A DNA stretch of 35,725 nt from Nemertoderma westbladi (Eukaryota > Xenacoelomorpha > Nemertodermatida > Nemertodermatidae). Of this stretch, positions 1 through 10,829 are shown one piece after another. The notes below the pieces were generated by a model, which saw only the letters and a program-made list of their open reading frames with translations, was not told where the DNA came from and did not search any database. Each line of letters starts with the position of its first letter. Position 1 is the first letter of the stretch. The stretch is taken from contig JAUCBJ010006421.1 in NCBI GenBank assembly GCA_032718475.1, positions 1 through 35,725 of the forward strand, written 5' to 3'. A program made the translations under genes and the position numbers.

Positions 1-180
1 CTACAGTCTGACAGTCGTACGCCTACCAATCTACCTGTCCTGCTGTCTACTGGTCTACGACCCGGTCTGCCGGTAGACGTTGGCAGTACGGCAAACAGTA
101 CCGGTACGGCTGGCGGCTGTACAGCTGTAGTACCGGTACAGCAGTACAGCGGTACACGGTAATCAGGTAATCCTGTAATC
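1..180. repeat. Degenerate TACCGGTA/TACAGTA-rich tract
   Basis: The first 180 bases are a dense mixture of short related words (CCGGTA, GTACCGGTAC, CAGTAC, CTGTAC) with no fixed period. A similar tract lies at 8590-8690. It reads as a decayed simple or minisatellite repeat. No coding sequence was seen here. Confidence 0.5.
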
Positions 181-854
181 AGCTAATGCCACAAAATGAC
201 CGCAAACACCAAAAATACATAATGCAGTAATGTACAGATGTAGGATAGGCCTACTACTGTACCTCTGTCTGTCTGTACTACTGTAGGTTGCTATGACAAA
301 ATATCCGAATTTGTTTGATAACAATGTTTACTACAACGTTTTCCGGCATAGGGCCTACTTAATCCATGCTACTGGGGGAGGGGGGTTGTTTAATGGTTAG
401 TAGTAGAAGTAGACGTAGTGATAGAGGGGGGTTGTTTAACGCGGTTAGTACTGTAGTAGTAGTGCGAAAGAGGATGGGGAGGGGGTATTTAATGGTTAGT
501 ACAGTAGTAGACATAGTGATATAGGGTGAGGGTGGGGGTTATTAACAGTTAGTAGTGTGGGGGGGGGGGGGGGGGGGGGGGTGGGGGTGTTTTTTTAACA
601 GTTAGTATAGTAGAATAGTGATAGGGAGTGGGAATGTTTGTTAATATGATGCATGTTTTCTCTGATCGTAATGGTTTGTTATCAGGTTAAATGTGTACCC
701 TCTATCTCATATATTGCTCTCGTCATTATTGGTTCATTTTGTATAAGTCAGTGGGATAGTTGGTCTGTTGCCTGTAGGGGTCAACAGTATTTGATATTGA
801 TGACTCATATTCTGAAGGACTAATAATGCTGCCCGCCGTGTAGGGAATGGAGGG
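181..854. other. Gene-free stretch with G-rich degenerate repeats and a 23-bp poly(G)
   Basis: I see no gene here. From about 365 to 640 a loose repeat recurs (GGGGGTTGTTTAA...GGTTAGTA.AGTAG...AGTGATAG), with four to five imperfect copies and a pure G run at 559-581. The rest is unremarkable AT-rich sequence. Confidence 0.5.
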
Positions 855-2549
855 CCCAGTTAAACATGAACTTATGTTTCATATGTGGTATATATATGTT
901 GTATGGAATAGGTGTGTCTGGAAATTGGGTTTTTATGCTCATGTATGAATAATACATGTCACGCATGCGGTGATACATACACTTAGAATGTGTGTATCGC
1001 CATTTATGGTATTTATATGTTGCACATATGAATTTATCATAAATAAATGTGTGAGAATGCGCATGTGAATAATATATGTCGAGCATATGTGAAATAGCCA
1101 TAGCCAAGACTCCGAGTTAAATTTAAATCCATAAACTATTCAATTCGTAATTGTGTAATCCAGTTCATGGATTTTATATGTTGCACACATGTTTGCCTTA
1201 TGGTAATACAGGCCTTACAGTAATACATGTACAGAAAAGAATAGCGAGGGGGGATGCGGAATTTGTTGATGTCACTACTCAGCTTTTTGCATTAAGAACA
1301 AATATCGTTTTAATCAGCAGTATAATACGTTGAATCTATATTTTTTGTTATACTGTATTTTCAAAGTACCGGCTATTTAACCATATAATGTATAATCAAT
1401 ACATAGGCCTGCTATAAGGTTTAAATGATCTGTGAAGGCTGTATGGACACTAAATTGAAGTAACCATAGTCGATCGTCCAATTGTTTTGTTTATTGCATT
1501 TGAGGGCTGGTGGTGGGACACATTCTTAAAATGATAGGCATTTCATAGTCTGATCCTGCAATCTTTCTTCTTAACCACGTCGTGTCGCTTGCAGTTTAGC
1601 TAGTGAATCGCAAATTATTTTATATTTTACCCATAACAGCATAATGCGTTGCATAAGCCTACCGCTTATCATAGTCCACTCAATTGTTCAGTGATGCAGT
1701 GTGTGACTTGCCTGCTTTCTGCCTTGCACTATGCACATTGTGCTGTGCATGTGCATTGTACAGTGCTGTATTAACAGAATTAGACAAACATATGTATGGC
1801 TGTGTGGTGGTTTTCACTTGTCAGGTTGTGGTTGTGCATTGTCATCTGCGCTGCTAAGTATCAGTAAGGGGTACAGACATAGACAGATAACATACATGCA
1901 CTATACCATCCGTAAGGTAGGCAGGCCTATTGCAGTTCTTATCCCGTTAAAAAATTGAACATATGTTTCATATGTGGTATATATATGTTGTATGGAAAAG
2001 ATGTCTTAAAATTAGATATAAAATATCATATGAGCAATTATATGATCTTAGAATTAATTAATTTTCGAAGATTTATCAAAATGAATAATCTATTATAGCT
2101 GGAAATTAGATAACTTAATTAAATCTAACTAATAGAATACGAATTTACGGATCATCACCAAAATCTATTAAGGATACTCTCATATCACTATGGATTAAAT
2201 ATTTTCATATATACTCCGATGCTTCCTTCTCTAAATGTATAGGGTAGGTGTAGGGCCGTAGGATAGGGTGTAGGGATTGGATAGGATAAGGTACTGAGGT
2301 AGGCTACCCCCCCCCCCCCCCGCCCCACCTCTCTATAGGAAATGCAGACCCACACCAGTGATTGGTCGGTCTCAGTTTAAATTTTTACTCTTTTTGTCGC
2401 ACTTGTCACATAAAAAACATATGTGTATCACATGTGAACATTCCACATATGGATCACATTTGACAACACTGTAACATTTACATATATGTATCACATGTCG
2501 AATTATTTATGGCAACCATATATGAAACACATACTCATGTTTAACTGGG
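855..2549. mobile_element. Candidate 1.7 kb non-autonomous DNA transposon with 15-bp perfect inverted ends
   Basis: CCCAGTTAAACATGA at 855-869 is matched exactly by its reverse complement at 2535-2549. The sub-terminal regions on both sides are rich in related CATATGTG/ACATATG words (about 870-1090 and 2410-2530). A segment near 863-905 (ATGTTTCATATGTGGTATAT...) recurs directly at about 1957-1998. No transposase was seen inside, and a clear target-site duplication could not be assigned. The inverted ends are seen directly; that this is a transposon is inference. Confidence 0.5.
2307..2321. repeat. Poly(C) run
   Basis: Fifteen consecutive C bases followed by GCCCC. It is one of several long G/C homopolymers in the window. 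Confidence 0.9.
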
Positions 2550-3256
2550 GGGAGGTTAATCCTAAGGTCGGTTATGAGTGTTTCATTAATGGTGTAGGAA
2601 TGGGAGCATTGCGTGGTGGTTGGAAGGTCTGTAATTCGAGAGTCACTGGTGTTTGTTTATTATAGTCCATTAGCTGGAGTCCATAAATCAACAGTTGACA
2701 TGATTATTCGTTTTAAAAAATTTACCATAGCTGTTGTTGGTTTGTTCTTGTCAGGTTGATGCTTATGGTGAATATTCAATATAACAGGGGTATAATTTTA
2801 TTTCCATCAATAAAATCGCCCTTTATCAATAAGATGATAGCAAATGGGTATCTTTGGGTTGTTGATATATCAATATAAATGTAATGAAAAGGCAGTGGTG
2901 GTATGACATTAATTTTTGATGTGGTATAGTGAGATGTAATGGTAAATATGTAATTGGGAATAAGTCTTTAGATGGCTTGTTTTGTTGGGTATTTAGTAGA
3001 GATATTGTCCGTTATCTTTATACAGTAGGTATAGAACCTGTATTAAATACTGTAGTAATACTGTAGTAATACTAACTAATCCAATTTAATTATGTTTTTT
3101 CTGAAGTTGGGACGGTAGTTTGAGCGTTTTAGAGAATAAAGTGGAAGATTTAGTCGGAAATTTGTTAGTTGGGTAGTGCGCTATGCTGTATCTTACCCAT
3201 AGGAGCCCAGCCCAACACCTACTGTACAGGGGGTATTTAAGGAATACCATACCCAT
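2550..3256. other. Gene-free AT-rich stretch
   Basis: No coding sequence, RNA gene or convincing repeat structure was recognised here. It holds AT-rich unique-looking sequence with a short CTGTAGTAATA duplication around 3050-3070. Confidence 0.5.
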
Positions 3257-3382
3257 ATTTATTACCAGGTTTTTTGTTATTTTACCAGCGGAGTAAAGAT
3301 ATACCCGAGGCGAAGCCGAGTGTTTATCTTTACTCCAAGGGTAATTTAACTGGTAAGATAACAAAAAAACCTGGTAATAAAT
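3257..3382. mobile_element. 126-bp near-palindromic hairpin element (mini-MITE)
   Basis: ATTTATTACCAGGTTTTTTG at the left end is matched in inverted orientation by the right end (CAAAAAAACCTGGTAATAAAT). A second inner pair, GGAGTAAAGATA/TATCTTTACTCC, surrounds a small loop. The whole segment could fold into one long hairpin. It is typical of very small foldback or MITE insertions, and it has no coding capacity. Confidence 0.65.
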
Positions 3383-3522
3383 CTGTTGTTACCCATTAAT
3401 TTTGGCCAGTCATAATAACTGACTAGCTATCCGCACTGTTCTAAAAGGGTTTTGTTTGGGGGAGATGGACATGATAAAATGGGGCATGATTTTTTTGGGT
3501 TAATTTATCCCTAGGGATGTTA

Positions 3523-3530
3523 TCATTGTT
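3523..3530. repeat. 8-bp target-site duplication of hAT-like MITE copy 1 (left)
   Basis: TCATTGTT occurs here and again at 4111-4118, immediately flanking the element. The second tandem unit has a single TCATAGTT at the matching place, giving a paralogous empty site. Confidence 0.8.
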
Positions 3531-4110
3531 GAGACAGAGGGGGGGGGGGGGGGGGGGGGACTTGACGCAAAACCCGCCTTGGCGAATTAATATCCCGCCT
3601 CAATGTTAAATTATTGTATGTAGGGGAATCTACTCTCGGTCCCGCATATCTGGTATCGGGACGCCGTGCAGGCAATGTTGTAAAGTCGGAACATATGCCG
3701 GAGCAGATAAGTATAATAATAAATAACGGATATATTGAATAAAGGTAGTCTACTGGGCTACAAGGATCTAGGCCCAAACAAAGTACCGGCAGACAGGACA
3801 GTCTGTGTGCCGTGACTTCTCATCGGTAGGTACCGGTGTCCTGAACGCCTAAGTATCTATATATATCCCAGACAGACTCTCGGTCGTCATGAAAAGTGAA
3901 AGTATTGGTACCATAGTCCGCTATTGCCACAATTATCAATTTAGGGAAAGGAGCAGGTTACAGTGGGCACGTTATTTTAACCAAAACAATAAACTAAACT
4001 CAATAGAACAGGTTACAGTTTTATTTTTGAGAGTAATCAGCTGTTATTTGCGTCGAATTTCCGCTGGAGAGGGATGAATTTTAATTGCGTCCAGTTTCCC
4101 CCCCTATCTG
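3531..4110. mobile_element. hAT-like non-autonomous element, copy 1 (580 bp)
   Basis: The ends are GAGACAGAGGGGG... and ...CCCCCCTATCTG (imperfect inverted repeats), flanked by the perfect 8-bp duplication TCATTGTT, as expected for hAT-superfamily elements. The terminal G tract is expanded to 21 G at 3539-3559. The inner part (about 3940-4108: GGGAAAGGAGCAGGTTACAG..., CAATAAACTAA, CTGGAGAGGGAT) is shared in the same orientation with 10427-10662. A 62-codon open frame inside shows no sign of being a gene. Assignment to hAT rests on duplication length and end structure, not on a transposase. Confidence 0.75.
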
Positions 4111-4319
4111 TCATTGTTATATGTTTTAGAATAACCGAATAGCTATCCGCACTGTTCAAAAAGGGTTTTGTTTGGGGGAGAACATAAAATTGGGGCATGG
4201 ATTTTTTGGGGTTAATTTATCCCTAGGGATGTTATCATAGTTATATGTTCTATAGAATAACTGATAAGCTATTCGCACTGTTCTAAATGGTTGTTTGTTG
4301 GAGAATGTATGGATGTCAC

Positions 4320-4984
4320 GAGTATAGATGATAGAGCAGGAATAGTGTCGGGCGTATACTGTAATATCAAATATATAGACAGATAAGTGTCCACACAATT
4401 TCAAACAGTGTGGTGAGGTGAGGGCCGTCTGTCTTGCAGTGCGGCCCATGACTGTATGACACGTAGTGAGTATACTGACTAGCTAATTCCTAATTACTGT
4501 CTACACGGTAGGTAGTATCGTCCAGTCTGTGTCAAGGCGTAGTCCATGACTCATCGTGAGTCATCCCTACAGTACCGCAGTCCCTGAGAATCTGCTGGTA
4601 TGGGGCGAGCCATGTAGTGTGGCGAGTTCGTATCACGCCAGATAAGATATGGAAACTACTGAAATAAGTTTATTAATAATCTACTAATATAGTAAAATAT
4701 TAAATTAATTTATTAATTTCAACACAGATAACAAAAGAACAGTATAAGAAGCTTTAGTTAATTGTGATTGGGTTGCAAGGGTGACAGTCTTTCATTCTTG
4801 TGTGACAATGAAATATATCGTTGTTCTACGAGTGAAATAAATTTAAATACACAGATCAGTATTCTGATGCTTTGGATAATTAATTGTGATTGAGTTGTGA
4901 ATATGTGAGTATGTCTCCATTCTCGATTTTTAATCAACAAAATAATGAATTCTTCGAGAGTCTTGAAGATCCGTACAACTGTAT
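4320..4984. other. Gene-free stretch
   Basis: No gene was recognised. It is mixed AT-rich sequence with short diverged words (GTGATTGRGTTG near 4762 and 4884) and no clear element boundary. Confidence 0.4.
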
Positions 4985-5013
4985 ATCACTACCTTTTTAT
5001 AACATAAATCATT

Positions 5014-5027
5014 GTTGCCATGGCAAC
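5014..5027. promoter_or_regulatory. X-box-like (RFX) palindrome, left arm
   Basis: GTTGCCATGGCAAC is a perfect 14-bp palindrome that matches the canonical RFX-family X-box half sites (GTTGCC...GGCAAC). The match is seen in the sequence; binding is inference. Confidence 0.5.
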
Positions 5028-5146
5028 ATTGTAGAGTTCTATAACAAAATATAAACATTATACACTATTCTAGAACATAAAAACAAATAAAATAAAAAAA
5101 TATAATGTTCTAGAACATATAGCTAATTATTTATCAAATTTAAAGT

Positions 5147-5338
5147 TTGGAGTGCGAAATGCACGAAAGTCTAATTAAGGCAATTAAAAGACAGGTACGG
5201 AGAAAAATACGAAAAATATACGACGCGCCAGAGCTTTGTGTGAGGAGTGCATTAAACCACAAAGATAAATTCTCCGAAAAACTGAAATTGAATATGGAGG
5301 CAAAAGATAAGAAAGGGAAAAATAAACGGATTCCATGA
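5147..5338 (+). other. Small lysine-rich open frame inside the inverted-repeat element
   Basis: An ATG-started frame of 63 codons, rich in K/R/E, lies in the unique centre of the 4985-5640 element. No domain is recognisable, the composition simply reflects A-rich sequence, and no splice or promoter signal singles it out. It could be a remnant of a once longer transposon gene or chance. It is listed because it is the only open frame inside the element. Confidence 0.15.
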
Positions 5339-5595
5339 GATATAAAAGGCCAACAAAAGCCAATACCTAATGGATAAATAAACTAATTAGTTACATCAGT
5401 TAACAAAAACTCTATAATCAATATTAAATTAAATGTATTCATAAATTCATTTCAAAATAACGTTTTTTAAATTTACAAGCTATTTTAAAATTAAAAAACT
5501 AGCTACAGTATATGTTCTAGAACATTATATTTTTTATTTTATTTATGTTCTAGAATAGTATATGATAATTTTCTATTGTTCTATAACTCTTTAAC

Positions 5596-5609
5596 GTTGC
5601 CATGGTAAC
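5596..5609. promoter_or_regulatory. X-box-like (RFX) palindrome, right arm
   Basis: GTTGCCATGGTAAC is the inverted-arm counterpart of the site at 5014-5027, with one base changed. It still fits the X-box consensus. Confidence 0.5.
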
Positions 5610-5659
5610 AATGATATATTTTTTTATGTAGTGCTATAGCTATACGGAAATCTAGCCAT

Positions 5660-7050
5660 TAATATCACCAAAATATCACATATAGGGAGGAGTACGGAAC
5701 CCTGAAATACCCAATTGTACTGAATAATCTTATCAAAATCGCTAACAATCATATATATTGAGCTAATGAAATACCCGATAGTGTTCTAGAATTTGTAGTT
5801 ACCCCAGTCAATTTACTAGTCATAATATTGAAGTATTATACCGATTTGTAATTGGCTATTGATGTAACTTAATCGTCCAATCAGCAATTAGCATGATTAG
5901 AAACCAGTGTACATCAGAGTTATTTTACCCCTTGGGTTTAACTTTGATGTTCACTGTTTTTTTATTTGTATTGTTGCTAAACGACTATACATTTTAATCA
6001 GTAAGTAAAATTAAACTAGTATAATATCCTGGGTTAGATGTCTCTAGTGTTGCCACTAAAAGTTGCGGAACCCTATACCGCATGGAAATTAAAATCCCTG
6101 AAAGTAAAACATTTGGTAAAATGGGATGAAAGGGCCTGAAAATATGTAAATTAATGGATCTGAAATATTTCTGAAAAATATAATTGAAAAGGAAGTAAAT
6201 ATCAGCCATATTAATTTCCAATTGTTTGTTAGTTGTTAGTTGTATGCTAGATGTATTATAATCCCAGTATTTGTCAGATTAGTACAGTTCCAATTACCTT
6301 AACTTTTAACATATGTAAGTATGTAAGAGTATGTATTGACACTCGGCGAAATGATAGGTGAGCATTGTAATTAATTTAGTAAAAGTTTTGTACAGTATGT
6401 ACAGTATTGCATGAAGTGAGATTATGACCGATATTCTCAGTGAATCATGCATTCGTCTTACAAGCTTACCGCTTTAGTTGTATGATTCTTCAACTTATCC
6501 TGTTTTTTTGTATTGGGTACAATCTTTAAGATCGTAGGTGTGAGTGTCTGTCGCGGTGTGGGGTGGGGTAGTGGGTTGGTGTATGTTGATTTTATGATCA
6601 TTTTCGTCGGAGAGCGAGAGTGGGAGAGGTGATGAGTTGGGGCAGTTCCGCGGCAATAAAAATACTGCCCCTCAATATAGAGACCCCCTTTAATGCTATC
6701 AGGGACGCGTTGTTCGACAGAGCCCCGTCAGCAAAAACAGCCAGTACCGCTAGTCGGTGGGGTTGACTTGTTGACGAGAGGATATTTACATGCGCATCGG
6801 TCAACCATCACTGACCACTTAATCCATTCGATGGTTATATTTTTGAAGTTGTTTAAATATTGGTAGGTCCTCCTACCGGGATACGGCGATACGCAGTGCA
6901 GCACGGAATTAGAAGTAGTTAAATTTTTAGAAAATAATTCATCCTCAGATTTCGGCTTCCAAAAACTGTCTAATATAACTTTTGTTGGGCACAACTTTGC
7001 AAAGTCGGCTATGACGTCCAGGTAGGCCTACGTCTTTGAATATAATGTTA
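5660..7050. other. Gene-free AT-rich stretch
   Basis: No gene or element was recognised with confidence. One further TTCTAGAA lies at 5784-5791. The part from about 6700 to 7050 could be highly decayed 3' sequence of the neighbouring MULE, but nothing diagnostic is visible. Confidence 0.35.
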
Positions 7051-7059
7051 AACCACTCC

Positions 7060-8110
7060 TTCATCCACAATTTGATTGATTGATTACTTCAGACCTGTTA
7101 TTGGTGCGGTCAGCAGCACCAAGCGTGACAGCGCACATCCCAAAGATCTTTCGAACATAATGGAACGAATGTGTAATATTTAAATAGCTTATCGTTCCGT
7201 CCACTATCACAACTCGTTTACCAGAAATGTCGTTTACCATTATGTTGATGCAAAATATTCCAATACCAGCTCGCCATGTTCAGGTGTGTTGCTATACAGA
7301 TATTGAAGTCCTAGTTCAATATCATCGAGTGGCAGGAAAGCCACACCGTCAATATCATACCAACAAACTTTCTAAATATTACACAGTCGTAAAGTGTGGA
7401 TAATACCAGCACGCACTTTCCCAATCGTTGCCTGTCGTAAATGAAAAAAACACCCTTTAATATGAAGATCACTTCCAAACACTTTCTGTATCGCATTGTG
7501 AGCGGCTTTCTCAAAATCAACACTAAAATTTTTTGGTGCTGCACCTGCATTTCGCATATGGGTAATCAATTCAATGTAAGTTACCTCTGTTTTTCCCTCA
7601 AGAATAGAATAGACCAGAGGGACGGTGCGGTCTATGACATGATACGATATGATTTAGAGTTGTTAAAAGAGCTGGAGTGATGACTTAAATGTTCCATTGA
7701 TAGACCACTGTTTTGAATGACGAAGACAGCGCAACGCCTCACCGGTGGTATAGAAAACAAAAATAGGGTGGTCCGGACTAGGTCCATTGTCATACTGCAA
7801 AAACATGCCGGCCGGTACTGAGCAATTAATAGGGAATAGAGAAATTGAGATCAAGATCGATCTTGAATTCGAGATCCTGCAATGTCATAGGCATACTGTA
7901 GATGGTATGTGTCTCAAGCGTTCCCTGTTGATTCCCCGAAGAATTGTTTCTCGCCGAGGTATGTATGGCTTGATATCGGATTCAACTGCCTTCAGAGAAT
8001 GTGCAATTATCTTTGTAAAATAAAAAAAAACCGAAATATCTGTCTCAGAAGTGTGGCAGTCCTTCGAGTAGTGGCCATTTAATTCACTGGGGTCAGACAC
8101 TTAGAATGAT
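7060..8110 (-). pseudogene. Decayed MULE-type transposase
   Basis: Several minus-strand frames read in order through a Mutator-like (MULE) transposase. The region near 8000-7920 holds a basic IKPYIPRRETILRG stretch. The region near 7780-7680 holds IFVFYTTGEALRCL...WSINGTFKSS, the usual N-terminal core. The region at 7518-7430 holds DFEKAAHNAIQKVFG...IKGCFFHLRQ, the conserved acidic/cysteine-histidine core. The region near 7350-7250 holds AFLPLDDIELG...YFA, and near 7100 an RTNN word typical of the C-terminal part. The frames are broken by shifts and stops and no inverted ends were found, so this is a dead transposase. Recognition rests on the DFE..A...GCFFH block, which is known in MULE transposases; the rest is weaker. 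Confidence 0.7.
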
Positions 8111-8299
8111 CAATTGAAGTTCTAGCAGATCCAAAACACTTTGGCCTATTCACACAGTGCCACTCTGCGCTTTTACGCAATCTCTTCATCTCTTCTCTCA
8201 AAGCGCTTTCCTCTGCCAATATGGCCTCACGGATATACGAATTGAAGAAGATGGGAGAATGGGAGATAGAACTTGATGGCTACTAAGTCAATCTCTTCC

Positions 8300-8590
8300 C
8301 CAAACTTGAGGTAGAAATGACCACTGCTGGTATACTGTAGTAGCTAAGCAGAAGCCGACATATGAACGGATTGATCAACTCACTAAGTTTGGTGAACAGA
8401 ATCCGAAAGTTAACCAACCGTATCGAATGCAGATTCGTTGTCTGTCTGGCGTACATAAACAGTTTTGCCTCTCGAACTGATGTAGTTTATAGCTTCTATG
8501 CCAAGCTAATGGTAGTATCACAGCAAGATGAAGGTCTGCGCTCGGATTTAACCTTTATAGTATACTAGCAGGCAATACCCAAAGCATGTT
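8300..8590. other. Short gene-free stretch
   Basis: No recognisable feature. It may be outer transposon sequence beyond the MULE remnant. Confidence 0.3.
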
Positions 8591-8690
8591 ACCCGGTATT
8601 TCCCGCTACCGGCATAGGCCTACTGGCGTACTGGTACCGGTATAGGCCTACTGACGTACCGGTACCCAGTACCGGTACCGAACGTGAATT
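8590..8690. repeat. 28-bp tandem duplication in a TACCGGTA/TAGGCCTA tract
   Basis: Two adjacent imperfect 28-bp units (about 8607-8634 and 8635-8662) share the pattern TACCGGYATAGGCCTACTGR and CGTAC. They are followed by CAGTACCGGTACCG. The tract resembles the window start. Confidence 0.7.
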
Positions 8691-10418
8691 ATACTTTTCG
8701 AAAAGTGGCCTATAACGACCGCTGGTTAAAGTTATACACACATGCCAAGTTCCAGCGCAATCCCTCTGCCCGTTTTGGAGGAGTTCGAAAACAGAGAGAG
8801 AGAGAGACAGACAGAATTTGATTTTTATAGGTATAGACAACTTGTTGTTAAAATTAAGTTTGGCTTGTTTCCTCTTATTAAGGAGAGGTGGTGATGATGA
8901 CATACAGTATTTAAAAATAGTTGAAGAGCGTAAAAATTGTTGAGCTTAAATAAAATAATTCAAAATAAAATATGAAATAATTGATTTAAAATAGCAACAA
9001 TACAGTATCTTTCTATTGGAGGTTAATTGAAATAATCCATTAACTAAAAAAAGTGATAGCGTTTCTACAAGTTGTGACTGTATGACCTCTATATTATAAG
9101 GCCAAATAATTACATACAAGCCCATTTCTCCAACAGATACTATACTGCACAGTAATAATAATAATAATTAATTAAAATATTGAATGTGTATTTTGATTTA
9201 TTTATGGGAATGATTGACTCTTTGGGCCAAAACGTCCGAAAAGCAACTTGCATGTTCCAGTCATTGGGCCAACATGTCCTACGCCAAAACGTCTTAGACC
9301 TAAACGTCTGTTACCCTAAAACATTATAGGAATGGACAGTGAATTAAGAGAAAAAATATCCATTAGTAAAAAATTTTCATTTTGTCGTCGGACACCGTGA
9401 AAAAATAGGGGCATTTATCAAACTGGTTAAAATCTAAATATTGGGTACATAATTTTTAGCGCTTCTGTGAGAGAGGGGTGGTGTCATATTAATACCCCCC
9501 CCACCCCGTATGGATAGGGGCCTAGGGTTAAGGGAAACCCCCCACCCCCCCTCCCCCCACCCCGTATGGATAGGGTTAAAGGAAATTAGCAGGTTACGGT
9601 TACAGTGACGGTATTTTCTACCCATTTTCTACCTAACAGACCGGTAACAAAAACTACAGTAGGTAGGCAGCAATGCCTATACAATACAGTAATACTAATG
9701 CGTGGAAAGTCATATGTAAATAAACTAAATGTTAAAGAATATAATCGTGTATTTATTAAATGCAACAATTGGTTTGCAGCGGAAAAGAAAACATGCAATT
9801 TTCAATCTCCACTCTCTCAACTATTTTTCAACAAAATCCATATGTTTTTACATATTTGAAATCCTTAACCTAAACTGTAGGCCCATCAACCAGTTCCTTT
9901 TCCTTTCTATCAGTAGGCCTACTAACAAATCACGTTGTGTCCGGTGGTCGGTGATGTCAAACTACTGTTGGGCCTATTTGTTTCAAGGAATCGTCGCATT
10001 CACTTTAGGCCACCAATTCAAATTTATCGTTTCGCTCGTTAGTGTGACATGTCCAGGTCCACACTCAGGTCAATATTAAATACATTGGTACATTAAATAG
10101 AACCCCGGCATTTACAGTTAGTTCATATTTTTGAGCGAACGCCGAAATTTTAAATTATTCCAACCACCAATCCCCGTATCAGTCTGTGGGTGATGCCAAT
10201 ATTGAATATCTTTTAATGTACTTTTCATTTCAACGATATTCAGTAAATTAATAATTATTACCAAAGAACCTTTACCTACAGTATATATCATCCACCACTA
10301 ATATAATTTAATATTTAATTTTTCTACTTGACATATGAAACCAAAATTGTACATATTTATGAAAGTTATTTCGTGTATGAAGTACCAGTAGGCCTACTGT
10401 ACACAGTACTTACAGAAT
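8691..10418. other. Gene-free stretch with low-complexity islands
   Basis: No supported gene. It contains GA-rich sequence at 8795-8815, ATA repeats near 9155, and a CCCCACCCCGTATGGATAGGG duplication (about 9500-9520 and 9557-9577). A short AACGTC-rich patch (9227-9310, CCAAAACGTC.../CTAAACGTC) recurs four times. Confidence 0.45.
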
Positions 10419-10426
10419 GTTAAAGT

Positions 10427-10662
10427 GAGACAGGGGGAGGGGAGACGTAAATCCCAACTCGATGAATTAATATCTCGTCTCTGCGAATTAATAATGTTAA
10501 ATTATACATCACGGGAAAGGAGCAGGTTACAGTGGCACGTTAAAACAATAAACTAATGTCAATAGAACAGGTTATTTTTGATAATTTTTAATTGCATTTT
10601 TTTTAAATTTCCCCTGGAGAGGGATTAAATTTATTGCGAATGTCCCCACCACCCCCTATCTG
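10427..10662. mobile_element. hAT-like non-autonomous element, copy 2 (236 bp)
   Basis: The ends are the same as copy 1 (GAGACAGGGGG... and ...CCCCCTATCTG) and the core is the same (GGGAAAGGAGCAGGTTACAG, CAATAAACTAA, CCCTGGAGAGGGATTAAAT). It is flanked by a 7/8-matching duplication, GTTAAAGT (10419-10426) and GTGAAAGT (10663-10670). It is shorter than copy 1 through internal deletion. It lies 168 bp past the stop codon of the minus-strand host gene, and its sequence supplies an AATAAA on that strand (10635-10630). Confidence 0.75.
10630..10635 (-). promoter_or_regulatory. Candidate polyadenylation signal AATAAA, MITE-derived
   Basis: This is the first AATAAA on the minus strand after the stop codon at 10830, about 195 nt downstream. 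It lies inside hAT-like MITE copy 2. Use of the signal is inference. Confidence 0.35.
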
Positions 10663-10829
10663 GTGAAAGTAAACAAAGTCACCGCGACAATATAAATCCA
10701 ACAATGTTTTTTTCAAAATCAACAAGCGCTACATCAATCAACAATGCTGAATTCAATATTAATGACATTATGCCTATATCACGATATGATTACAGTTAAC
10801 TCATTTGTCGTGTAACGGTTATTCTCTCT

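Larger units (their letters stand above)
3415..4310 (+). repeat. Tandem repeat, about 127-bp period, interrupted by a hAT-like MITE
   Basis: AGCTATCCGCACTGTT occurs at 3425 and 4141, and a variant at 4267. Each is followed by GGGTTTTGTTTGGGGGAGA... and ATTTATCCCTAGGGATGTTA in the first two copies. After subtracting the 588-bp insertion (MITE plus target duplication), the spacings are about 128 and 126 bp. That gives roughly 2.4 tandem units. Confidence 0.8.
4985..5640. mobile_element. Long-inverted-repeat (foldback/MITE) element with X-box and TTCTAGAA palindromes in both arms
   Basis: Arms of roughly 140 bp (about 4985-5128 and 5502-5640) are inverted copies of each other, starting near CACTAC/GTAGTG. 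Each arm carries, in order from outside in, a GTTGCCATGGYAAC palindrome, a TTCTAGAA site, an A/T-rich spacer and the perfect palindrome ATGTTCTAGAACAT (5105-5118 and 5512-5525). The 370-bp centre holds a lysine-rich 63-codon open frame (5147-5338) that I do not regard as established. No target duplication could be fixed with confidence. Confidence 0.75.

Noticed and set aside
820-1107. 95-codon minus-strand open frame
   Set aside because: It is rich in H/Y/M from CATATG-type repeats at the left end of the 855-2549 element. No domain and no conservation signal.
9729-10079. 116-codon plus-strand open frame
   Set aside because: No recognisable domain, composition like its surroundings, and no splice or promoter context.
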